Source: Agaribacillus aureus (GTDB taxonomy: Bacteria; Bacteroidota; Bacteroidia; Cytophagales; Cyclobacteriaceae). Taken from it: 64,000 nucleotides of DNA. The notes under the pieces are model-generated. The model worked only from the letters and a program-made list of their open reading frames with translations. It made no database searches and was not told the DNA's origin. This document shows positions 10,701 through 20,356 of this stretch, piece after piece (position 1 is the stretch's first letter; each line of letters opens with the position of its first letter). The position numbers and the translations under genes are program-made. Location: positions 496,001 through 560,000 of the forward strand of contig JAUJEB010000006.1 in the NCBI GenBank assembly GCA_030442055.1, given 5' to 3'.

Positions 10701-12956
10701 GACAGCCCTTTCAAAAAAAGTAATACCGTTGAGGCAAGGGTCGTTGCCCGTTGGCAACCGGGTTTGCTGGAAGATATTCAGGCCAATGATAGTACTGTCT
10801 ATTATTGGCGGACGAAATTTGCCAATTTACAACCGGGAGAAGAAGATATTTGGTCCGTCAGCTCTTTTATTTATATTAAGGATAGCCCGGAAGGGTGGTC
10901 ACAGTCCAGATTTGATCAGTTTTCGGAAGCCACTGTTTCTGGTCTCGAAAGGAATCAAACCACCAAGTCGTGGCAATTCCTGGAGACAGCTACCAGTCTC
11001 GAGGTGGTGACTTTTGGTGAATTCCATCCGGACAATAGTCCGATCAATATCATTTTAACGGTGCAGGGAATTCCATTTATTATCAGCAGTCCGGGCAACA
11101 GAAGGTGCCGGGACAATAGTATAAATGCACTGGCATTTGATCACCAGACCGGATTGCCTTACGTCATTCTGGCATTTGGCGACCGGGACGTTAGCGACTT
11201 GAGACGTTGTGGTAGAGTGCCCCAATTAATTAATAATTTTACAGGGAATGATATTACCAGTAACCTGTACCTGGAGCAGTATATCGATGGAGCGGCAACT
11301 GACGATTATGTATTACTGATGTCCCTCGGCAATGTAGACTATACTAGCTGGCCCGCAAGTACGATTACAAAAATGGAAGAAATTGGGGTGTCAACTGCTA
11401 CTATTACTTCCATGCAACCGGGAGAACCTATCATTATTCTTGGTAGAAAAGGGGCGGCACCAGGTACTGCTACGGTAGTGGTGGCGGATCCATTATCAGC
11501 TACACCCACCAATGCGCAACAAATTTCGTTGAATGAAACCTTGCTGTCCAAGTTTAAACAGGGAGCTATTACCTCTTCCTTGATTGGCCCCGCCACCAAT
11601 TGGCGGAATTTTGTCAATAAAGTTGAAATCTCGGAGCTGCCTCAAACTGACATTTTTACTTTTGACATCTATGGCGTTGATCTGGCAGGCACGGAAACAA
11701 AGCTGTTTGATGACCTGTCAGCCGACGAAATTGACTTAACAGGAATTGATGCAAACACATATCCCCTACTTAAAATCAGATATGATATTACAGATGAGAT
11801 CAATTTTACTGCCGCCCAGTTAAGGACCTGGCAGGTTTTCTACGATACACCGCCGGAAGGTGTTGTATATCTGACAGAAGAAGCTTTGGATGATTTTGAA
11901 GATGGCAAGCAGGAAGGTGAGATCGTAGAAAGCGATTTTATTTTTGAGAATATTTCTGATAAACAATTTAACGATTCATTGACGGTGGAGTATGCCCTGT
12001 TTAATCAAAGCAGCCGTACATCATCAGAAGCGAGTTTTAAAATAAAGGAGCCGGCACCAGGGCAAACCACACCTTTTAAGTTATCATTCGATACAGGCGA
12101 TAAAGCCGGGAAAAACAACCTGAACGTATTTGTTAATCCAAGGTTGGAGGTAGAGCAAAGCTATAATAATAATATTATCGACATTGCCAACGCGTTGGTT
12201 GTTGAACAAGATACCATTAACCCGGTTATTGATGTTTCATTTGATGGTATATATATTTTGGATGGAGAGATTGTTTCACCCAGCCCCTTGATTACCATTA
12301 CACTCAAAGACGAAAATGAGACGTTACTGAAGACAGATACCATAGGTGTGGATATATTTCTGGGAATCCCATGTAGCGATTGTACACCTGATGACGGGTG
12401 CCAAAATTGTGAGTTCACTAAAATAAACTTTTCAGATCCTGCTGTAAGGTATTTTGAAGCTACCGAAAATTCGGATTTCCGGGTTGAGTTCCAGCCTGAA
12501 CAATTGGACGATGGCTTATACACGTTGTTGGTACAAGCAGCAGATGTCAGTGGCAATAAGTCTGGCGTGGCACCATACAAAATCAGATTTGAGGTCATCA
12601 ATGAATCGACAATTACCAACTTCTATCCATATCCTAATCCATTTTCTACCAGCACCAGATTTGTATTTACGCTGACCGGGAATGAAATTCCGGATAAAAT
12701 AAAAATTCAGATCATGACAGTCACTGGAAAAATTGTCAGGGAGATCACACAAAATGAGTTGGGCCTCATCAGAGTCGGCAATAACATCTCCGACTATACC
12801 TGGGATGGTCGCGATGAATTTGGCGATCAGTTAGCAAATGGCGTATACTTGTACCGGGTGATCATGGGAGGGAATGCCAGTGATATAAAAAGACGCGAAA
12901 CCGTTGCTGATAAAGCGTTTAAGAAGGGGTTTGGAAAATTGTATCTCCTAAAATAA
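7782..12956 (+). CDS. porU2: PorU-like C25-family peptidase / putative type IX sortase (PorU2-type)
   Basis: A 1724-residue secreted protein. The signal segment is at about residues 30-50, so Met20 (position 7839) is a possible alternative start. The central region (about 450-830) is a gingipain-type C25 peptidase domain with the catalytic pair visible: His672 in TFYGHSAS and Cys706 in VNGCDAGD. After it come beta-rich, CARDB/Ig-like segments (about 830-1600). The C-terminus (about 1625-1724) has YPYPNPF, then YTWDGRDEFG and NGVYLYRV, an FlgD/T9SS-type Ig-like end domain. Core PorU is about 1100-1200 residues, so this is a much longer paralogue. It follows the porV-like gene by 1 bp. The likely role is maturation or attachment of secreted proteins at the cell surface; its clients are unknown. 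Confidence 0.82.
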   Translation: MEIGNFLVTPVVKVLNIIRMHSFGLSIGKKFTICKIFLLASLIYSNSGKAQPYGNEWIDFNQTYYKLSVAEDGIYRLTFDNLTNAGVPVNSIDPRRIQIFHRGVEQAIRIEGQEDANFDPGDFIEFYGMRNDGTQDTDLYLNPSDQPHTYYNLFSDSSAYFLTWKLSATNGKRMAFFSENNVSNIPAETDHGHELLEVYTDQYSRGTNYPEGGTNSRTWLAQFDMGEGWIGPNIQLGQFRDFAFTLEKNNAAGVKPILDLLLVGNNNRDHEVDILVGPDAASLRLLRTAEFSFYSKYSLLQDLEWSDIGADGGLIVRVSVAPDGPADVVTPGFIKITYPQRFDMDGENVKILNLRNNATDRSYVEVANTPGQIDIYDISSLDNIRRIGFNDQGGSLDFMVDNTSAGRKIFINAIGFLSPNIKKVNFRNINPAQSDYVIISHKDLRQSVGSVADPIKHYATYRASDLGGAFDTLSIDIDELYNQFGYGEQTPLAIRRFTDFMLQGGVLRYVYIIGKALSLETRISNTSIYYRQSPQSFSVTNLIPTNGVPGSDLALITGLGGVDVNLAPVPIGRLNARTPAEVIAYLDKVKEMEAQPFDNLWRKNIIHLSGGQTASELVQFAGFVDVFKNVAEDVYLGGRVFTVNKSDNSVVQLFNVSEQVNEGVSLITFYGHSASALTDVEIGNVSNELLGYDNKGRYPTILVNGCDAGDIFNTFLTFGEDWIFTPEKGALNFLAHSTTGFVTQLRNHSNTFYSTAYGDSAFVDESIGDIILETNKRFLNNFGTSERNVTQSQEVVLQGDPAVKLFGANLPDFAITRENVFFQSVDGGEVNASDETLRIGIIVENYGRVGTDSITVNVNRTFGNGASQSYDTLKFAPVFYQDTLFYDVPMGGSAFGNNTFEIQLDSEGLITEIDENNNVAFVTFFIPSSGTNNLLPHNYAVANSQPVELVAQATDPFSDTRSFLFEIDTVSTFDSPFKKSNTVEARVVARWQPGLLEDIQANDSTVYYWRTKFANLQPGEEDIWSVSSFIYIKDSPEGWSQSRFDQFSEATVSGLERNQTTKSWQFLETATSLEVVTFGEFHPDNSPINIILTVQGIPFIISSPGNRRCRDNSINALAFDHQTGLPYVILAFGDRDVSDLRRCGRVPQLINNFTGNDITSNLYLEQYIDGAATDDYVLLMSLGNVDYTSWPASTITKMEEIGVSTATITSMQPGEPIIILGRKGAAPGTATVVVADPLSATPTNAQQISLNETLLSKFKQGAITSSLIGPATNWRNFVNKVEISELPQTDIFTFDIYGVDLAGTETKLFDDLSADEIDLTGIDANTYPLLKIRYDITDEINFTAAQLRTWQVFYDTPPEGVVYLTEEALDDFEDGKQEGEIVESDFIFENISDKQFNDSLTVEYALFNQSSRTSSEASFKIKEPAPGQTTPFKLSFDTGDKAGKNNLNVFVNPRLEVEQSYNNNIIDIANALVVEQDTINPVIDVSFDGIYILDGEIVSPSPLITITLKDENETLLKTDTIGVDIFLGIPCSDCTPDDGCQNCEFTKINFSDPAVRYFEATENSDFRVEFQPEQLDDGLYTLLVQAADVSGNKSGVAPYKIRFEVINESTITNFYPYPNPFSTSTRFVFTLTGNEIPDKIKIQIMTVTGKIVREITQNELGLIRVGNNISDYTWDGRDEFGDQLANGVYLYRVIMGGNASDIKRRETVADKAFKKGFGKLYLLK

Positions 12957-13025
12957 ATTCTCCGGTCAAGCCAATTTTTTTTAAAACATCCTAAACTTTC
13001 ACCCGATGCTTCCGTATTAATGTAC

Positions 13026-13039
13026 ATACATATATGTAT
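13026..13039. promoter_or_regulatory. 14-bp palindrome just upstream of yceI
   Basis: ATACATATATGTAT is a perfect palindrome ending 23 bp before the yceI start codon, where a repressor would cover the promoter or leader. The alternating TA content makes a chance origin possible. Confidence 0.25.
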
Positions 13040-13062
13040 ATACATTTAAATCTATCGTTATC

Positions 13063-13662
13063 ATGAAAAAACTTAGTTTAAGCTTTATTATTTTATTTTA
13101 TGGAATAGTCTTCAACGTCGTCGCCCAGCAAACCAGGTGGGTGACCGAGGAGAATGGTTCCCATTCTTCCATTGGCTTTTCTGTTGATCATTTGGTGATC
13201 TCAGAGGTTACCGGAGAGTTTGAGGATTATTCGGTGGTGGTATTGTCCGACCGAAGCGATTTTACCGATGCAAAAATCAACTTTGAAACCAAAGTGCACA
13301 GCATTAACACCAAGGATGCAAAAAGGGATGAACATTTAAGAGGGGCTGATTTCTTTGATGAGGAAAACCATAAAACGGTGGCCTTTGTCGGTAGATCACT
13401 TAAAAAAATCAAGGACAATCGCTATGAACTTGTCGGAGATTTGACGATCAAAGGAGTGACCAGGTCGGTCAGTCTTGACGTTAAATTTGGCGGTGTCATC
13501 AAAGATCCGTGGGGAGGTACAAGGGCTGGTTTTAAAATTACCGGTACCATCGACCGGAATGTATTTGGTTTAAAGTATAATTCGATTCTGGATTCCGGAG
13601 GACTGGCTATTGGAGAGGAGGTACGAATTGTTTGCAACTTGGAGTTGTTAAAGCAAGCCTGA
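13063..13662 (+). CDS. YceI family secreted lipid-binding protein
   Basis: A 199-residue protein with a clear signal peptide (MKKLSLSFIILF onward, cleavage near VVAQ). It has the YceI lipocalin-like pattern: HSSIGFSVDHLVISEVTGEF near the mature N-terminus, then SINTKDAKRDEHLRGADFFD, and a later DLTIKGVTRSV strand. Length is as usual for the family. YceI proteins are periplasmic beta-barrels that bind isoprenoid or fatty-acyl ligands; the ligand here is unknown. It lies 106 bp after porU2 with its own upstream palindrome, so it probably has a separate promoter. A strong hairpin follows the stop. Confidence 0.9.
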   Translation: MKKLSLSFIILFYGIVFNVVAQQTRWVTEENGSHSSIGFSVDHLVISEVTGEFEDYSVVVLSDRSDFTDAKINFETKVHSINTKDAKRDEHLRGADFFDEENHKTVAFVGRSLKKIKDNRYELVGDLTIKGVTRSVSLDVKFGGVIKDPWGGTRAGFKITGTIDRNVFGLKYNSILDSGGLAIGEEVRIVCNLELLKQA

Positions 13663-13678
13663 TCCGATTATTGCGAAT

Positions 13679-13735
13679 GAGAGGGTGGTAAGTGATGGCC
13701 GGTATGAAGCCACCGATCCTGATTACCCTCTCTTT
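13679..13735. terminator. Bidirectional terminator between yceI and the GIN lipoprotein gene
   Basis: The arms GAGAGGGT (13679-13686) and ACCCTCTC (13725-13732) pair, with an internal GGC/GCC-type stem, and are followed by TTTCTT. The element sits between the convergent stops at 13662 and 13751. Confidence 0.6.
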
Positions 13736-13750
13736 CTTCAAATAATGCTC

Positions 13751-14473
13751 CTAGTTGGCGTCGATGATCCTGCCAGATCCTGAGATGGAAGAGTCGATAA
13801 TGGGATTACCTTTGTAATAGACTCTGCCACTGCCTGAAATTCTCACATCGAGTATTTCATCTACATTAATTTCACACCTTCCCGATCCGGAAATATTAAC
13901 ATCAGCTTCATCGCTAAATAAACCAAAACTGTTTACCCGGCCTGATCCTGAGATCCGGATATCCTGCACCACACAATTGCCTGTCAAGGTAATGTTTCCC
14001 GAACCGGCGATTTTATAATCAAGATTATCGGCCTCCAGATCGGCATTGATATCGCCGGACCCCGAGACAGACATATCCAGATCCTCCGTTACCCAGACGT
14101 TGTCGCTAAAGATATTACCGGATCCCGCGTTGGAAATTCGGGTTATTTCAGGCATCGTTATAAAAATGTCAACACCTCCTCCTTTCAGACAATACCTGCT
14201 TTCAATGCTCAATTCGTCGTTGTTTACCCTGGTTCGTATTTTATCAACAATATCTTCTCTTCCTTCGATGATCACCTGGAACGGCTCGCCCTGGGTAATG
14301 TGGACATTGGCATTGATGGCATTGTAAATCTCGTCAAAATCATCGACATTTCTTTCGTCCCGAACGGTAGGACCGTTACCTCGGATGCAATCGTGGTAAT
14401 AGTCATCGCAGGAGCTTAGCAGGGAAAAGAATACAGCCAGGACTATGTAAATATTTCTGTTTTGAGTTTTCAT
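13751..14473 (-). CDS. Head GIN domain (DUF2807) lipoprotein
   Basis: A 240-residue protein with a lipoprotein signal (VFFSLLSSC, lipidated Cys near residue 22). The rest is a right-handed beta-helix-like head GIN domain: the tetrapeptide SGSG or AGSG recurs about every 20 residues (NAGSGN, VSGSGD, IAGSGN, ISGSGR four more times), one turn per repeat. This family is widespread in Bacteroidota and is thought to act as an envelope-associated adhesin or binding surface; its true function is not established. It is probably cotranscribed with the beta-barrel gene upstream (178-bp gap). Confidence 0.85.
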   Translation of the reverse strand: MKTQNRNIYIVLAVFFSLLSSCDDYYHDCIRGNGPTVRDERNVDDFDEIYNAINANVHITQGEPFQVIIEGREDIVDKIRTRVNNDELSIESRYCLKGGGVDIFITMPEITRISNAGSGNIFSDNVWVTEDLDMSVSGSGDINADLEADNLDYKIAGSGNITLTGNCVVQDIRISGSGRVNSFGLFSDEADVNISGSGRCEINVDEILDVRISGSGRVYYKGNPIIDSSISGSGRIIDAN

Positions 14474-14651
14474 TTAACATTAGTTAATAAATAAATAATT
14501 AGGTTTTGTCACTAAAGACAACCCAATAATCAGAAGGTTACCAGTTTGTTTGTGTTTTTTAAAAAAGTGGTTACCCGTGGCTTTCCGTTCCAGTGTCATT
14601 GATCCTGGAAAAATACCGGAATGTAATGGTAGGATTGCTGTGGAGGAAAAG

Positions 14652-15368
14652 TCAGAGGCCGGTTTTGGCAGGCTCAGGTTTGGTTTCTTTCTTTTTTTTC
14701 TTGATAAGACCCTGACTTTCGAAACTGATTGGTACGTAAAATGAGAATTTCGCCCAGATGATATTGTCATTGCCTGTATTGACACTCCAATTTGAAATAT
14801 TGTCAAGGTAGTCGGTTTGTACATTGAGCATACCCAGATTAAAACCAATGCCATAGTAGTTGGGAAGGAAATAGATGATCCCAATTTGTGTTGGTAACAT
14901 AAGGGCTGTTGTCGAATAGGTTTCGCCTTCTTCCCGGGTATCTTCCTGGTCAATTAGCTTATTGAAAAACTGATCTTCAGGATCAAAAAAAGAAAAGCCC
15001 AATCCCTGGCTTAAATATAGAATGATATTTTTCTTTTTTATGATATTGACCTGCACGTCATAATTAACAGAAAAGAAAGTGGTTTTAAAGAATCGGTTAG
15101 GCGTTGCAGGTATCCGGTCGACCAGAAATTCGTAGTTTACATTTTGGCCAGTGACGCTGCCGAAGGCTAAATTAAAATTGCTGTTAATTCGATGATTTTG
15201 ATTCAGTTTAAGTCCCAGGTGAAAGCTGGATGACCACTTTTCATAGCCACTCAAATCTCCTTTATAAGAAGTACCGGCGATTCCTCCGTAAACCAACTTG
15301 GTAGGCATCTGTGCAGCTGCCTTTAGCTGGATAAAAACCGCGAGTGTTAGAATTGTTAAAAATTTCAC
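14652..15368 (-). CDS. Outer membrane beta-barrel protein, function unknown
   Basis: A 238-residue protein with a signal peptide (MKFLTILTLAVFIQLKAAAQ). The mature part consists of alternating strands typical of a small outer membrane barrel (YGGIAGTSYKGDL, FHLGLKLNQNHRI, IGIIYFLPNYYGIGFNLG). The tail is rich in lysine and proline (KKKKKETKPEPA) and may lie in the periplasm or outside the barrel. The start of the protein resembles the Bacteroidota outer-membrane-barrel domain. It lies upstream of the GIN lipoprotein gene on the same strand. No enzymatic motif was seen. Confidence 0.7.
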   Translation of the reverse strand: MKFLTILTLAVFIQLKAAAQMPTKLVYGGIAGTSYKGDLSGYEKWSSSFHLGLKLNQNHRINSNFNLAFGSVTGQNVNYEFLVDRIPATPNRFFKTTFFSVNYDVQVNIIKKKNIILYLSQGLGFSFFDPEDQFFNKLIDQEDTREEGETYSTTALMLPTQIGIIYFLPNYYGIGFNLGMLNVQTDYLDNISNWSVNTGNDNIIWAKFSFYVPISFESQGLIKKKKKETKPEPAKTGL

Positions 15369-15447
15369 TATTCTAAAATAAACAATAAATCCCGGGCTTT
15401 GTGTCGGTTTAGCCTGTATTTAATACCTCATTGAATAAATTGGTTTT

Positions 15448-16794
15448 TTATTCAATTTGGCTCAGGTCAAAGGTATCCATAAATGCCGTCGTGAACTTGC
15501 CTGACTGAAATTGCGGATCCTCCATTAATTTGATGTGAAAGGGGATTGTAGTCTTTATCCCTTCAATCACAAATTCTTCCAAAGCTCTTTTCATTCTTAC
15601 GATAACCTCCTCCCTGGTCTGCGCCGAGACGATCAATTTGGCAATCATGGAATCGTAATTTGGCGGTATAGTATAACCGGCGTAAACATGACTGTCAACC
15701 CTTACTCCCTGTCCGCCGGGAAGGTGTAAATTGGTTATTTTTCCCGGGCTTGGTCTGAAGTCGGCGGTTGGGTCTTCGGCATTTATCCTGCATTCCATGG
15801 AGAAGAGGTGCGGATAGTAGTTTTTTCCGGATATTTCAATCCCGGCTGCCACTTTAATTTGTTCTTTGATAAGATCAAAGTCCGTTACCTGTTCTGTGAT
15901 GGGGTGCTCGACCTGTATCCTGGTATTCATTTCCATGAAGTAAAAATCCTTGTTTTTATCTACAAGGAATTCCACGGTGCCGGCCCCTTCATAGTTGATG
16001 GCCTCTGCCGCCTTTACTGCCGCATCACCCATTTTTTCACGCAATTTCTTGGTCATTGCCGGTGATGGTGTTTCCTCTACCAGTTTTTGATGCCTTCTTT
16101 GAATGGAGCAATCTCTCTCAGAAAGGTGGCATGCTTTGCCGTTTTTGTCACCTACAATTTGAATTTCAATATGGCGGGGTTCAACAATAAATTTTTCCAG
16201 GTAAAGCCCGTCATTGCCAAACGCCGCTCCTGCCTCCATTCTGGCATCGTCCCATGCTTTTTTAAATTCACCATCGTTATTCACTATGCGCATGCCTTTT
16301 CCCCCACCGCCGGCAGTAGCTTTTAGAATGACCGGGTATTTTATTTCATTGGCGATTTTTATTCCTTCTTCTATAGTAGCTAAAAGGCCTTTGGAGCCAG
16401 GAATAGTTGGGACCCCTGCCTTTATCATGGTGGCTTTGGCGGTAGCCTTATCACCCATCTGGTCGATCATATGAGGTGAGGCACCTATAAATTTTATATT
16501 ATGCTCTTGGCAAACCTGAGAAAACTCCGCGTTTTCAGCCAAAAAGCCGTATCCGGGGTGAATAGCATCGGCATTAGTAATCTCCGCAGCGGCGATAATC
16601 TGCGGGATGTTCAAGTAGGAAAGGTTACTGGGCGGCGGACCAATACACACCGCTTCATCAGCAAATCTGACATGTAAACTATCCTTATCGGCTGTGGAAT
16701 AGATAGCGACGGTATCAATACCCATTTCCTTGCATGTTCTGATAATCCGCAGCGCTATTTCTCCTCTATTGGCAATTAATATTTTTTTAAACAC
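15448..16794 (-). CDS. accC: Acetyl-CoA carboxylase, biotin carboxylase subunit
   Basis: A 448-residue protein, the standard AccC length. It starts [17 protein letters not shown], the conserved biotin-carboxylase N-terminus. It has an ATP-grasp glycine loop ([14 protein letters not shown]), [19 protein letters not shown], and [13 protein letters not shown] with the catalytic Arg. It carboxylates the biotin on AccB using ATP and bicarbonate, the first step of malonyl-CoA formation in the cytoplasm. It follows accB by 74 bp on the same strand. Malonyl-CoA from this enzyme would feed both FabH, encoded in the same cluster, and the PKS at 1-5622. Confidence 0.98.
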   Translation of the reverse strand: MFKKILIANRGEIALRIIRTCKEMGIDTVAIYSTADKDSLHVRFADEAVCIGPPPSNLSYLNIPQIIAAAEITNADAIHPGYGFLAENAEFSQVCQEHNIKFIGASPHMIDQMGDKATAKATMIKAGVPTIPGSKGLLATIEEGIKIANEIKYPVILKATAGGGGKGMRIVNNDGEFKKAWDDARMEAGAAFGNDGLYLEKFIVEPRHIEIQIVGDKNGKACHLSERDCSIQRRHQKLVEETPSPAMTKKLREKMGDAAVKAAEAINYEGAGTVEFLVDKNKDFYFMEMNTRIQVEHPITEQVTDFDLIKEQIKVAAGIEISGKNYYPHLFSMECRINAEDPTADFRPSPGKITNLHLPGGQGVRVDSHVYAGYTIPPNYDSMIAKLIVSAQTREEVIVRMKRALEEFVIEGIKTTIPFHIKLMEDPQFQSGKFTTAFMDTFDLSQIE

Positions 16795-16868
16795 CTTTAA
16801 TTTTTTTTATAATTATACCAAAGCCAATGCGTGAAACCTGGCCTATAAACTCATAAAGGCTTCTTAAT

Positions 16869-17369
16869 TTAAGAAGGGTCGACTAAAAAAAGCGGTTGAT
16901 CATATTCCACCGGAGAAGCATTTTCAACCAGTATTTTAACAACGGTGCCCGAAACTTCCGACTCAATTTCATTAAAAAGCTTCATCGCCTCAACAATACA
17001 TACGGTGGCTCCTGAAGTCACTTTGTCACCAATGTTTAAAAAAGGTTCTGAATCGGGTGTTGCCGAACGGTAGAATGTACCGATCATTGGCGATTTAATG
17101 CTAATATACTTGCTTTCGGGATCTTCTACCGGTGCCGGCGAGCTTGCTGCGTTGTCCGTTGCAACCGGGGCTGCTTGTACGTTATTTTGTACAGGTGCAA
17201 CCGGGGGAGGGGTGGCTACAGGAGCTGCTTCAACAATCCGGGTTTTTGGTTCAGTAGATTTTTTGACTTTTATTTTATATTCTTCAGTTTCTATGTTAAC
17301 CTCATCGAGGCCGGATTTCGCTATGAAATCTAGTAGATCTTGTAGTTCTTTGGCTTTCATTATTGTCAT
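16869..17369 (-). CDS. accB: Acetyl-CoA carboxylase, biotin carboxyl carrier protein
   Basis: A 166-residue protein. The N-terminal helix ([20 protein letters not shown]) is followed by a flexible Ala/Pro-rich linker (about 50-85) and a biotinyl domain with the lysine motif [13 protein letters not shown], the biotin being on the Lys of EAMK. The start at 17369 overlaps the efp stop as ATGA, which favours translational coupling; an internal Met three codons later (17360) is the other candidate. It works with AccC, encoded next. Confidence 0.96.
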   Translation of the reverse strand: MTIMKAKELQDLLDFIAKSGLDEVNIETEEYKIKVKKSTEPKTRIVEAAPVATPPPVAPVQNNVQAAPVATDNAASSPAPVEDPESKYISIKSPMIGTFYRSATPDSEPFLNIGDKVTSGATVCIVEAMKLFNEIESEVSGTVVKILVENASPVEYDQPLFLVDPS

Positions 17370-17929
17370 TTTACGCGTTCGGAATAGGAACCTGTTCTGG
17401 TATCTACTCTAATATATTCATCCTGATTTATAAACAAAGGTACCTGGATAACAGCACCGGTTTCCAGGGTAGCGGGTTTTGTGGCGTTAGTAGCAGTATC
17501 ACCCTTTATCCCCGGTTCAGTATAAGTAATTTGCAACTCAACAAAAGGAGGTAAATCGCAATTCAGTGGGCTCTCGGTTTCGGCGTGGAACAAGACCTCT
17601 ACTTCCTGCCCGTCCTTCATAAGCTCGTGGGCGCCTATCAGTTCTTTTTGCAGGACCACTTGTTCGAAGGTATTACTGTCCATGAGATGGTACCCGAGAT
17701 CATCCTTATACAAAAATTGATGAGGCCGGCGCTCAATCCTGGCAGTGGTAATTTTCACTCCGGAGTTAAAGGTATTTTCTATTATTTTTCCAGTATTCAA
17801 ACTTTTTAGCTTTGTTCTCACAAAGGCTGGACCCTTCCCTGGTTTTACATGCTGAAATTCAACAATGGTATATAAATCACCGTTGAATTCTATACATAAT
17901 CCATTTCTAAAATCTGCTGTTGTTGCCAT
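17366..17929 (-). CDS. efp: Translation elongation factor P
   Basis: A 187-residue protein, the normal EF-P length. It has the N-terminal KOW-like domain with [20 protein letters not shown], where the Lys of the PGKGPA loop is the tip residue that reaches the peptidyl-transferase centre. Two OB domains follow, ending [18 protein letters not shown]. It relieves ribosome stalling at consecutive prolines. The gene overlaps accB by 4 bp and sits in the common Bacteroidota order efp-accB-accC. Confidence 0.98.
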   Translation of the reverse strand: MATTADFRNGLCIEFNGDLYTIVEFQHVKPGKGPAFVRTKLKSLNTGKIIENTFNSGVKITTARIERRPHQFLYKDDLGYHLMDSNTFEQVVLQKELIGAHELMKDGQEVEVLFHAETESPLNCDLPPFVELQITYTEPGIKGDTATNATKPATLETGAVIQVPLFINQDEYIRVDTRTGSYSERVK

Positions 17930-18084
17930 GGAAAATAAATTTAAGCTAAGTTACAAATCAAATAGAAAAATGAAACATCCCCTTCTATTTTTTCAAATAT
18001 TCCCTCAAAAGAAAACAGTGCATTGCCGGGGTATGTTACGTGTTGAGATCAATTATTGCTGTTGTATTACTGTATAAAAAGTTA

Positions 18085-19080
18085 TTAGCTATCATAGCCC
18101 CACTTAACATAAATAGACCCCCAGGTAAAGCCTCCGCCAAAAGCGGAAAGGATAAGGTTGTCGCCTTTTCTCAAATGAGATTCGTAATCAAACAGACAAA
18201 GTGGGATGGTACCACTAGTAGTATTTCCATATTTGTGAATGTTTAACATCACCTTGCCGTTACCCAGACCTAGCCGGTCGGAAGTAGCGTCGATGATTCT
18301 TCTATTGGCCTGGTGAGGGACCAGCCAGGCAATATCGTCTGATGAAAGCTGATTTTTTTTCATTATTTCCTCGGAGATATCGGCCATATTGGTTACAGCA
18401 AATTTAAAAACCATTGCTCCTTCCTGGTAAACGAAATGTTGCTTTTCATCCACCGTTTGGTGCGTTGCAGGCCTTCTGCTACCACCGGCCTTCATATGCA
18501 GATATGGCTCGCCGGATCCGTCGGACCTTAGAATAGCATCCAAAACACCATAACCATCCTCATTGGGTTCGAGCAAAACGGCTCCTCCTCCATCGCCGAA
18601 AATAATACAGGTAGTCCTGTCTTCATAGTCAATAATTGACGACATTTTATCGGCGCCTATGACTATTACTTTTTGGTATTTGCCGGTTTCAATGAACTGC
18701 GCTCCGGTGGATAGTGCAAATAAAAAGCCTGAACATGCCGCCTGTAAATCATAACTAAAAGCATTGACTGCACCCACCTCATTAGCGATTATGTTGGCAG
18801 TTGCTGGGAAAAGCATATCCGGTGTGGTCGTGGCGCAGATAATAAGATCAATATCTTGTGGGTCAGTGTCGGTTTTTTCCAACAGGCCTTTTACCGCGTT
18901 GGTTCCAATGACGGATGTTCCCTGGTCTTCCCCTTTCAAAATCCTTCTTTCCTTTATTCCTGTTCTTGAAGTAATCCATTCGTCGTTGGTATCTACCATG
19001 GTGGTTAACTCTTCATTGGTTAGAACATAATCAGGGACCCATCCATGAATACCTTTGATTACCGCCGTAATTTTACTCAT
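18085..19080 (-). CDS. fabH: 3-oxoacyl-ACP synthase III (KAS III)
   Basis: A 331-residue protein. The catalytic triad is visible: Cys in [15 protein letters not shown], His in [13 protein letters not shown] and Asn in [12 protein letters not shown]. The N-terminal [16 protein letters not shown] is the typical KAS III start. It condenses acetyl-CoA with malonyl-ACP to begin fatty-acid synthesis. It lies 125 bp downstream of plsX and 155 bp upstream of efp on the same strand. Confidence 0.97.
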   Translation of the reverse strand: MSKITAVIKGIHGWVPDYVLTNEELTTMVDTNDEWITSRTGIKERRILKGEDQGTSVIGTNAVKGLLEKTDTDPQDIDLIICATTTPDMLFPATANIIANEVGAVNAFSYDLQAACSGFLFALSTGAQFIETGKYQKVIVIGADKMSSIIDYEDRTTCIIFGDGGGAVLLEPNEDGYGVLDAILRSDGSGEPYLHMKAGGSRRPATHQTVDEKQHFVYQEGAMVFKFAVTNMADISEEIMKKNQLSSDDIAWLVPHQANRRIIDATSDRLGLGNGKVMLNIHKYGNTTSGTIPLCLFDYESHLRKGDNLILSAFGGGFTWGSIYVKWGYDS

Positions 19081-19205
19081 TACTAAATTTTTTAAATTAG
19101 ACCTCTCAGAATTTTTGCATTTAAGAGGTAAACTAAAAATATTTTTACAATAATAAAATTAAAGAGAGTGATTGCATAAACCCTCGTGGCTAATGTATCA
19201 TCACA

Positions 19206-20147
19206 TTACTCCCCCAGGCTTTCTTTAATTTTAAGATGTATATTAGATTTGGCCATTTTTTGAGCCTGCAACAGCATGTTTTTAATGGCGAGCGGACTGG
19301 ATACACCGTGACCGATTATTACATTGCCGTTGACGCCTAATATGGGGCTTCCGCCTATGGCCTCGTAGTTAAATTTATTGAAGAATGGATCCAACAATTC
19401 CCTTTTCTTCAATATATCGTAAATGGATTCTGCAAATTTTAGTATAACATTACCGGTGAAGCCATCACAAACAATCACATCGGTTTTGTCATTGAAAACA
19501 TCCCGTCCCTCAATATTGCCAATAAAGTTTACTTTTTTATCAAGTTTGAAAAGCTGAAATGCGGCTTGGGTGAGCAGCGTCCCTTTTTGTTCCTCCTCCC
19601 CTAAGTTCATCAGCCCAACCTTAGGGTTATCAATTTTAAAGATGTGCCTGGCATACAGAGAACCCATTTCGCCAAACTGGACCAATACATCTGGTTTACA
19701 ATCGGCATTTGCCCCAACATCCATGATTACCCCATAATCTCCATTTTCTTTTGGAACAAAACCGGCGATTCCCGGGCGAATGATCCCCTCAATGGCTTTA
19801 ATGGTAAACATGGCGCCAACATGCATAGCGCCGGTATTACCGGCGCTGCAGAAGGCATTTACTATTTTTTCTTTAAGAAGGCCAAAGCCTATGGCAATGC
19901 TTGACTCCGGCTTTTGTGTCAAGGCCCTGGTTGGATGCTCGCCCATATTAATGACATCTTTGGCATGAACAACCTCCACCAAAGACGTATCAATACCTTT
20001 AGCGGCAATCAAAGGATCGATGATATCTTTTTTTCCGACCAAAACAATGCCGGAATCTGATGGCATTTCCTCTATGGCTAATTTTACTCCCTCTATTGTG
20101 GCTTCGGGGGCAAAATCTCCACCCATTGCATCTAAGGCAACCCTCAT
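19206..20147 (-). CDS. plsX: Phosphate acyltransferase PlsX
   Basis: A 313-residue protein with the PlsX start [20 protein letters not shown], the central [16 protein letters not shown], and [13 protein letters not shown]. It forms acyl-phosphate from acyl-ACP and phosphate for glycerolipid synthesis at the inner membrane face. It starts 5 bp after the rpmF stop, and the order rpmF-plsX-fabH is widely conserved in bacteria. Confidence 0.97.
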   Translation of the reverse strand: MRVALDAMGGDFAPEATIEGVKLAIEEMPSDSGIVLVGKKDIIDPLIAAKGIDTSLVEVVHAKDVINMGEHPTRALTQKPESSIAIGFGLLKEKIVNAFCSAGNTGAMHVGAMFTIKAIEGIIRPGIAGFVPKENGDYGVIMDVGANADCKPDVLVQFGEMGSLYARHIFKIDNPKVGLMNLGEEEQKGTLLTQAAFQLFKLDKKVNFIGNIEGRDVFNDKTDVIVCDGFTGNVILKFAESIYDILKKRELLDPFFNKFNYEAIGGSPILGVNGNVIIGHGVSSPLAIKNMLLQAQKMAKSNIHLKIKESLGE

Positions 20148-20152
20148 ATAAT

Positions 20153-20344
20153 CTATGCCAATACTTCTTTTTCCATTACTACTTTGCCCTTGTAATAGAG
20201 CTTCCCTTCATACCAGTGAGCTCTGTGAGGTAGGTGTAGTTCTCCTGTAGCAGGACAGATAACAAGATTCTTTTCAGTGCCCTTGTAATGTGTTCTACGC
20301 TTGTCTCTTCTTGATTTTGACGTTTTTCTTTTAGGATGCGCCAT
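20153..20344 (-). CDS. rpmF: 50S ribosomal protein L32
   Basis: A 63-residue basic protein beginning [20 protein letters not shown], the L32 signature. It has only one cysteine ([13 protein letters not shown]) where zinc-binding forms have four, so this is a zinc-independent L32 as is common in Bacteroidota. It is 12 bp from the DUF177 gene and 5 bp from plsX. Confidence 0.97.
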   Translation of the reverse strand: MAHPKRKTSKSRRDKRRTHYKGTEKNLVICPATGELHLPHRAHWYEGKLYYKGKVVMEKEVLA

Positions 20345-20356
20345 CGTATAATAAAT

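Noticed and set aside
12161-12619. 152-codon minus-strand open frame inside porU2
   Set aside because: It lies fully within the well-supported porU2 coding frame on the other strand and has no family features or promoter context; it is an antisense shadow.
15430-15456. Hairpin overlapping the accC stop codon (ATTGAATAA / TTATTCAAT)
   Set aside because: AT-only stem without a T-run in the minus-strand direction; too weak to call a terminator.
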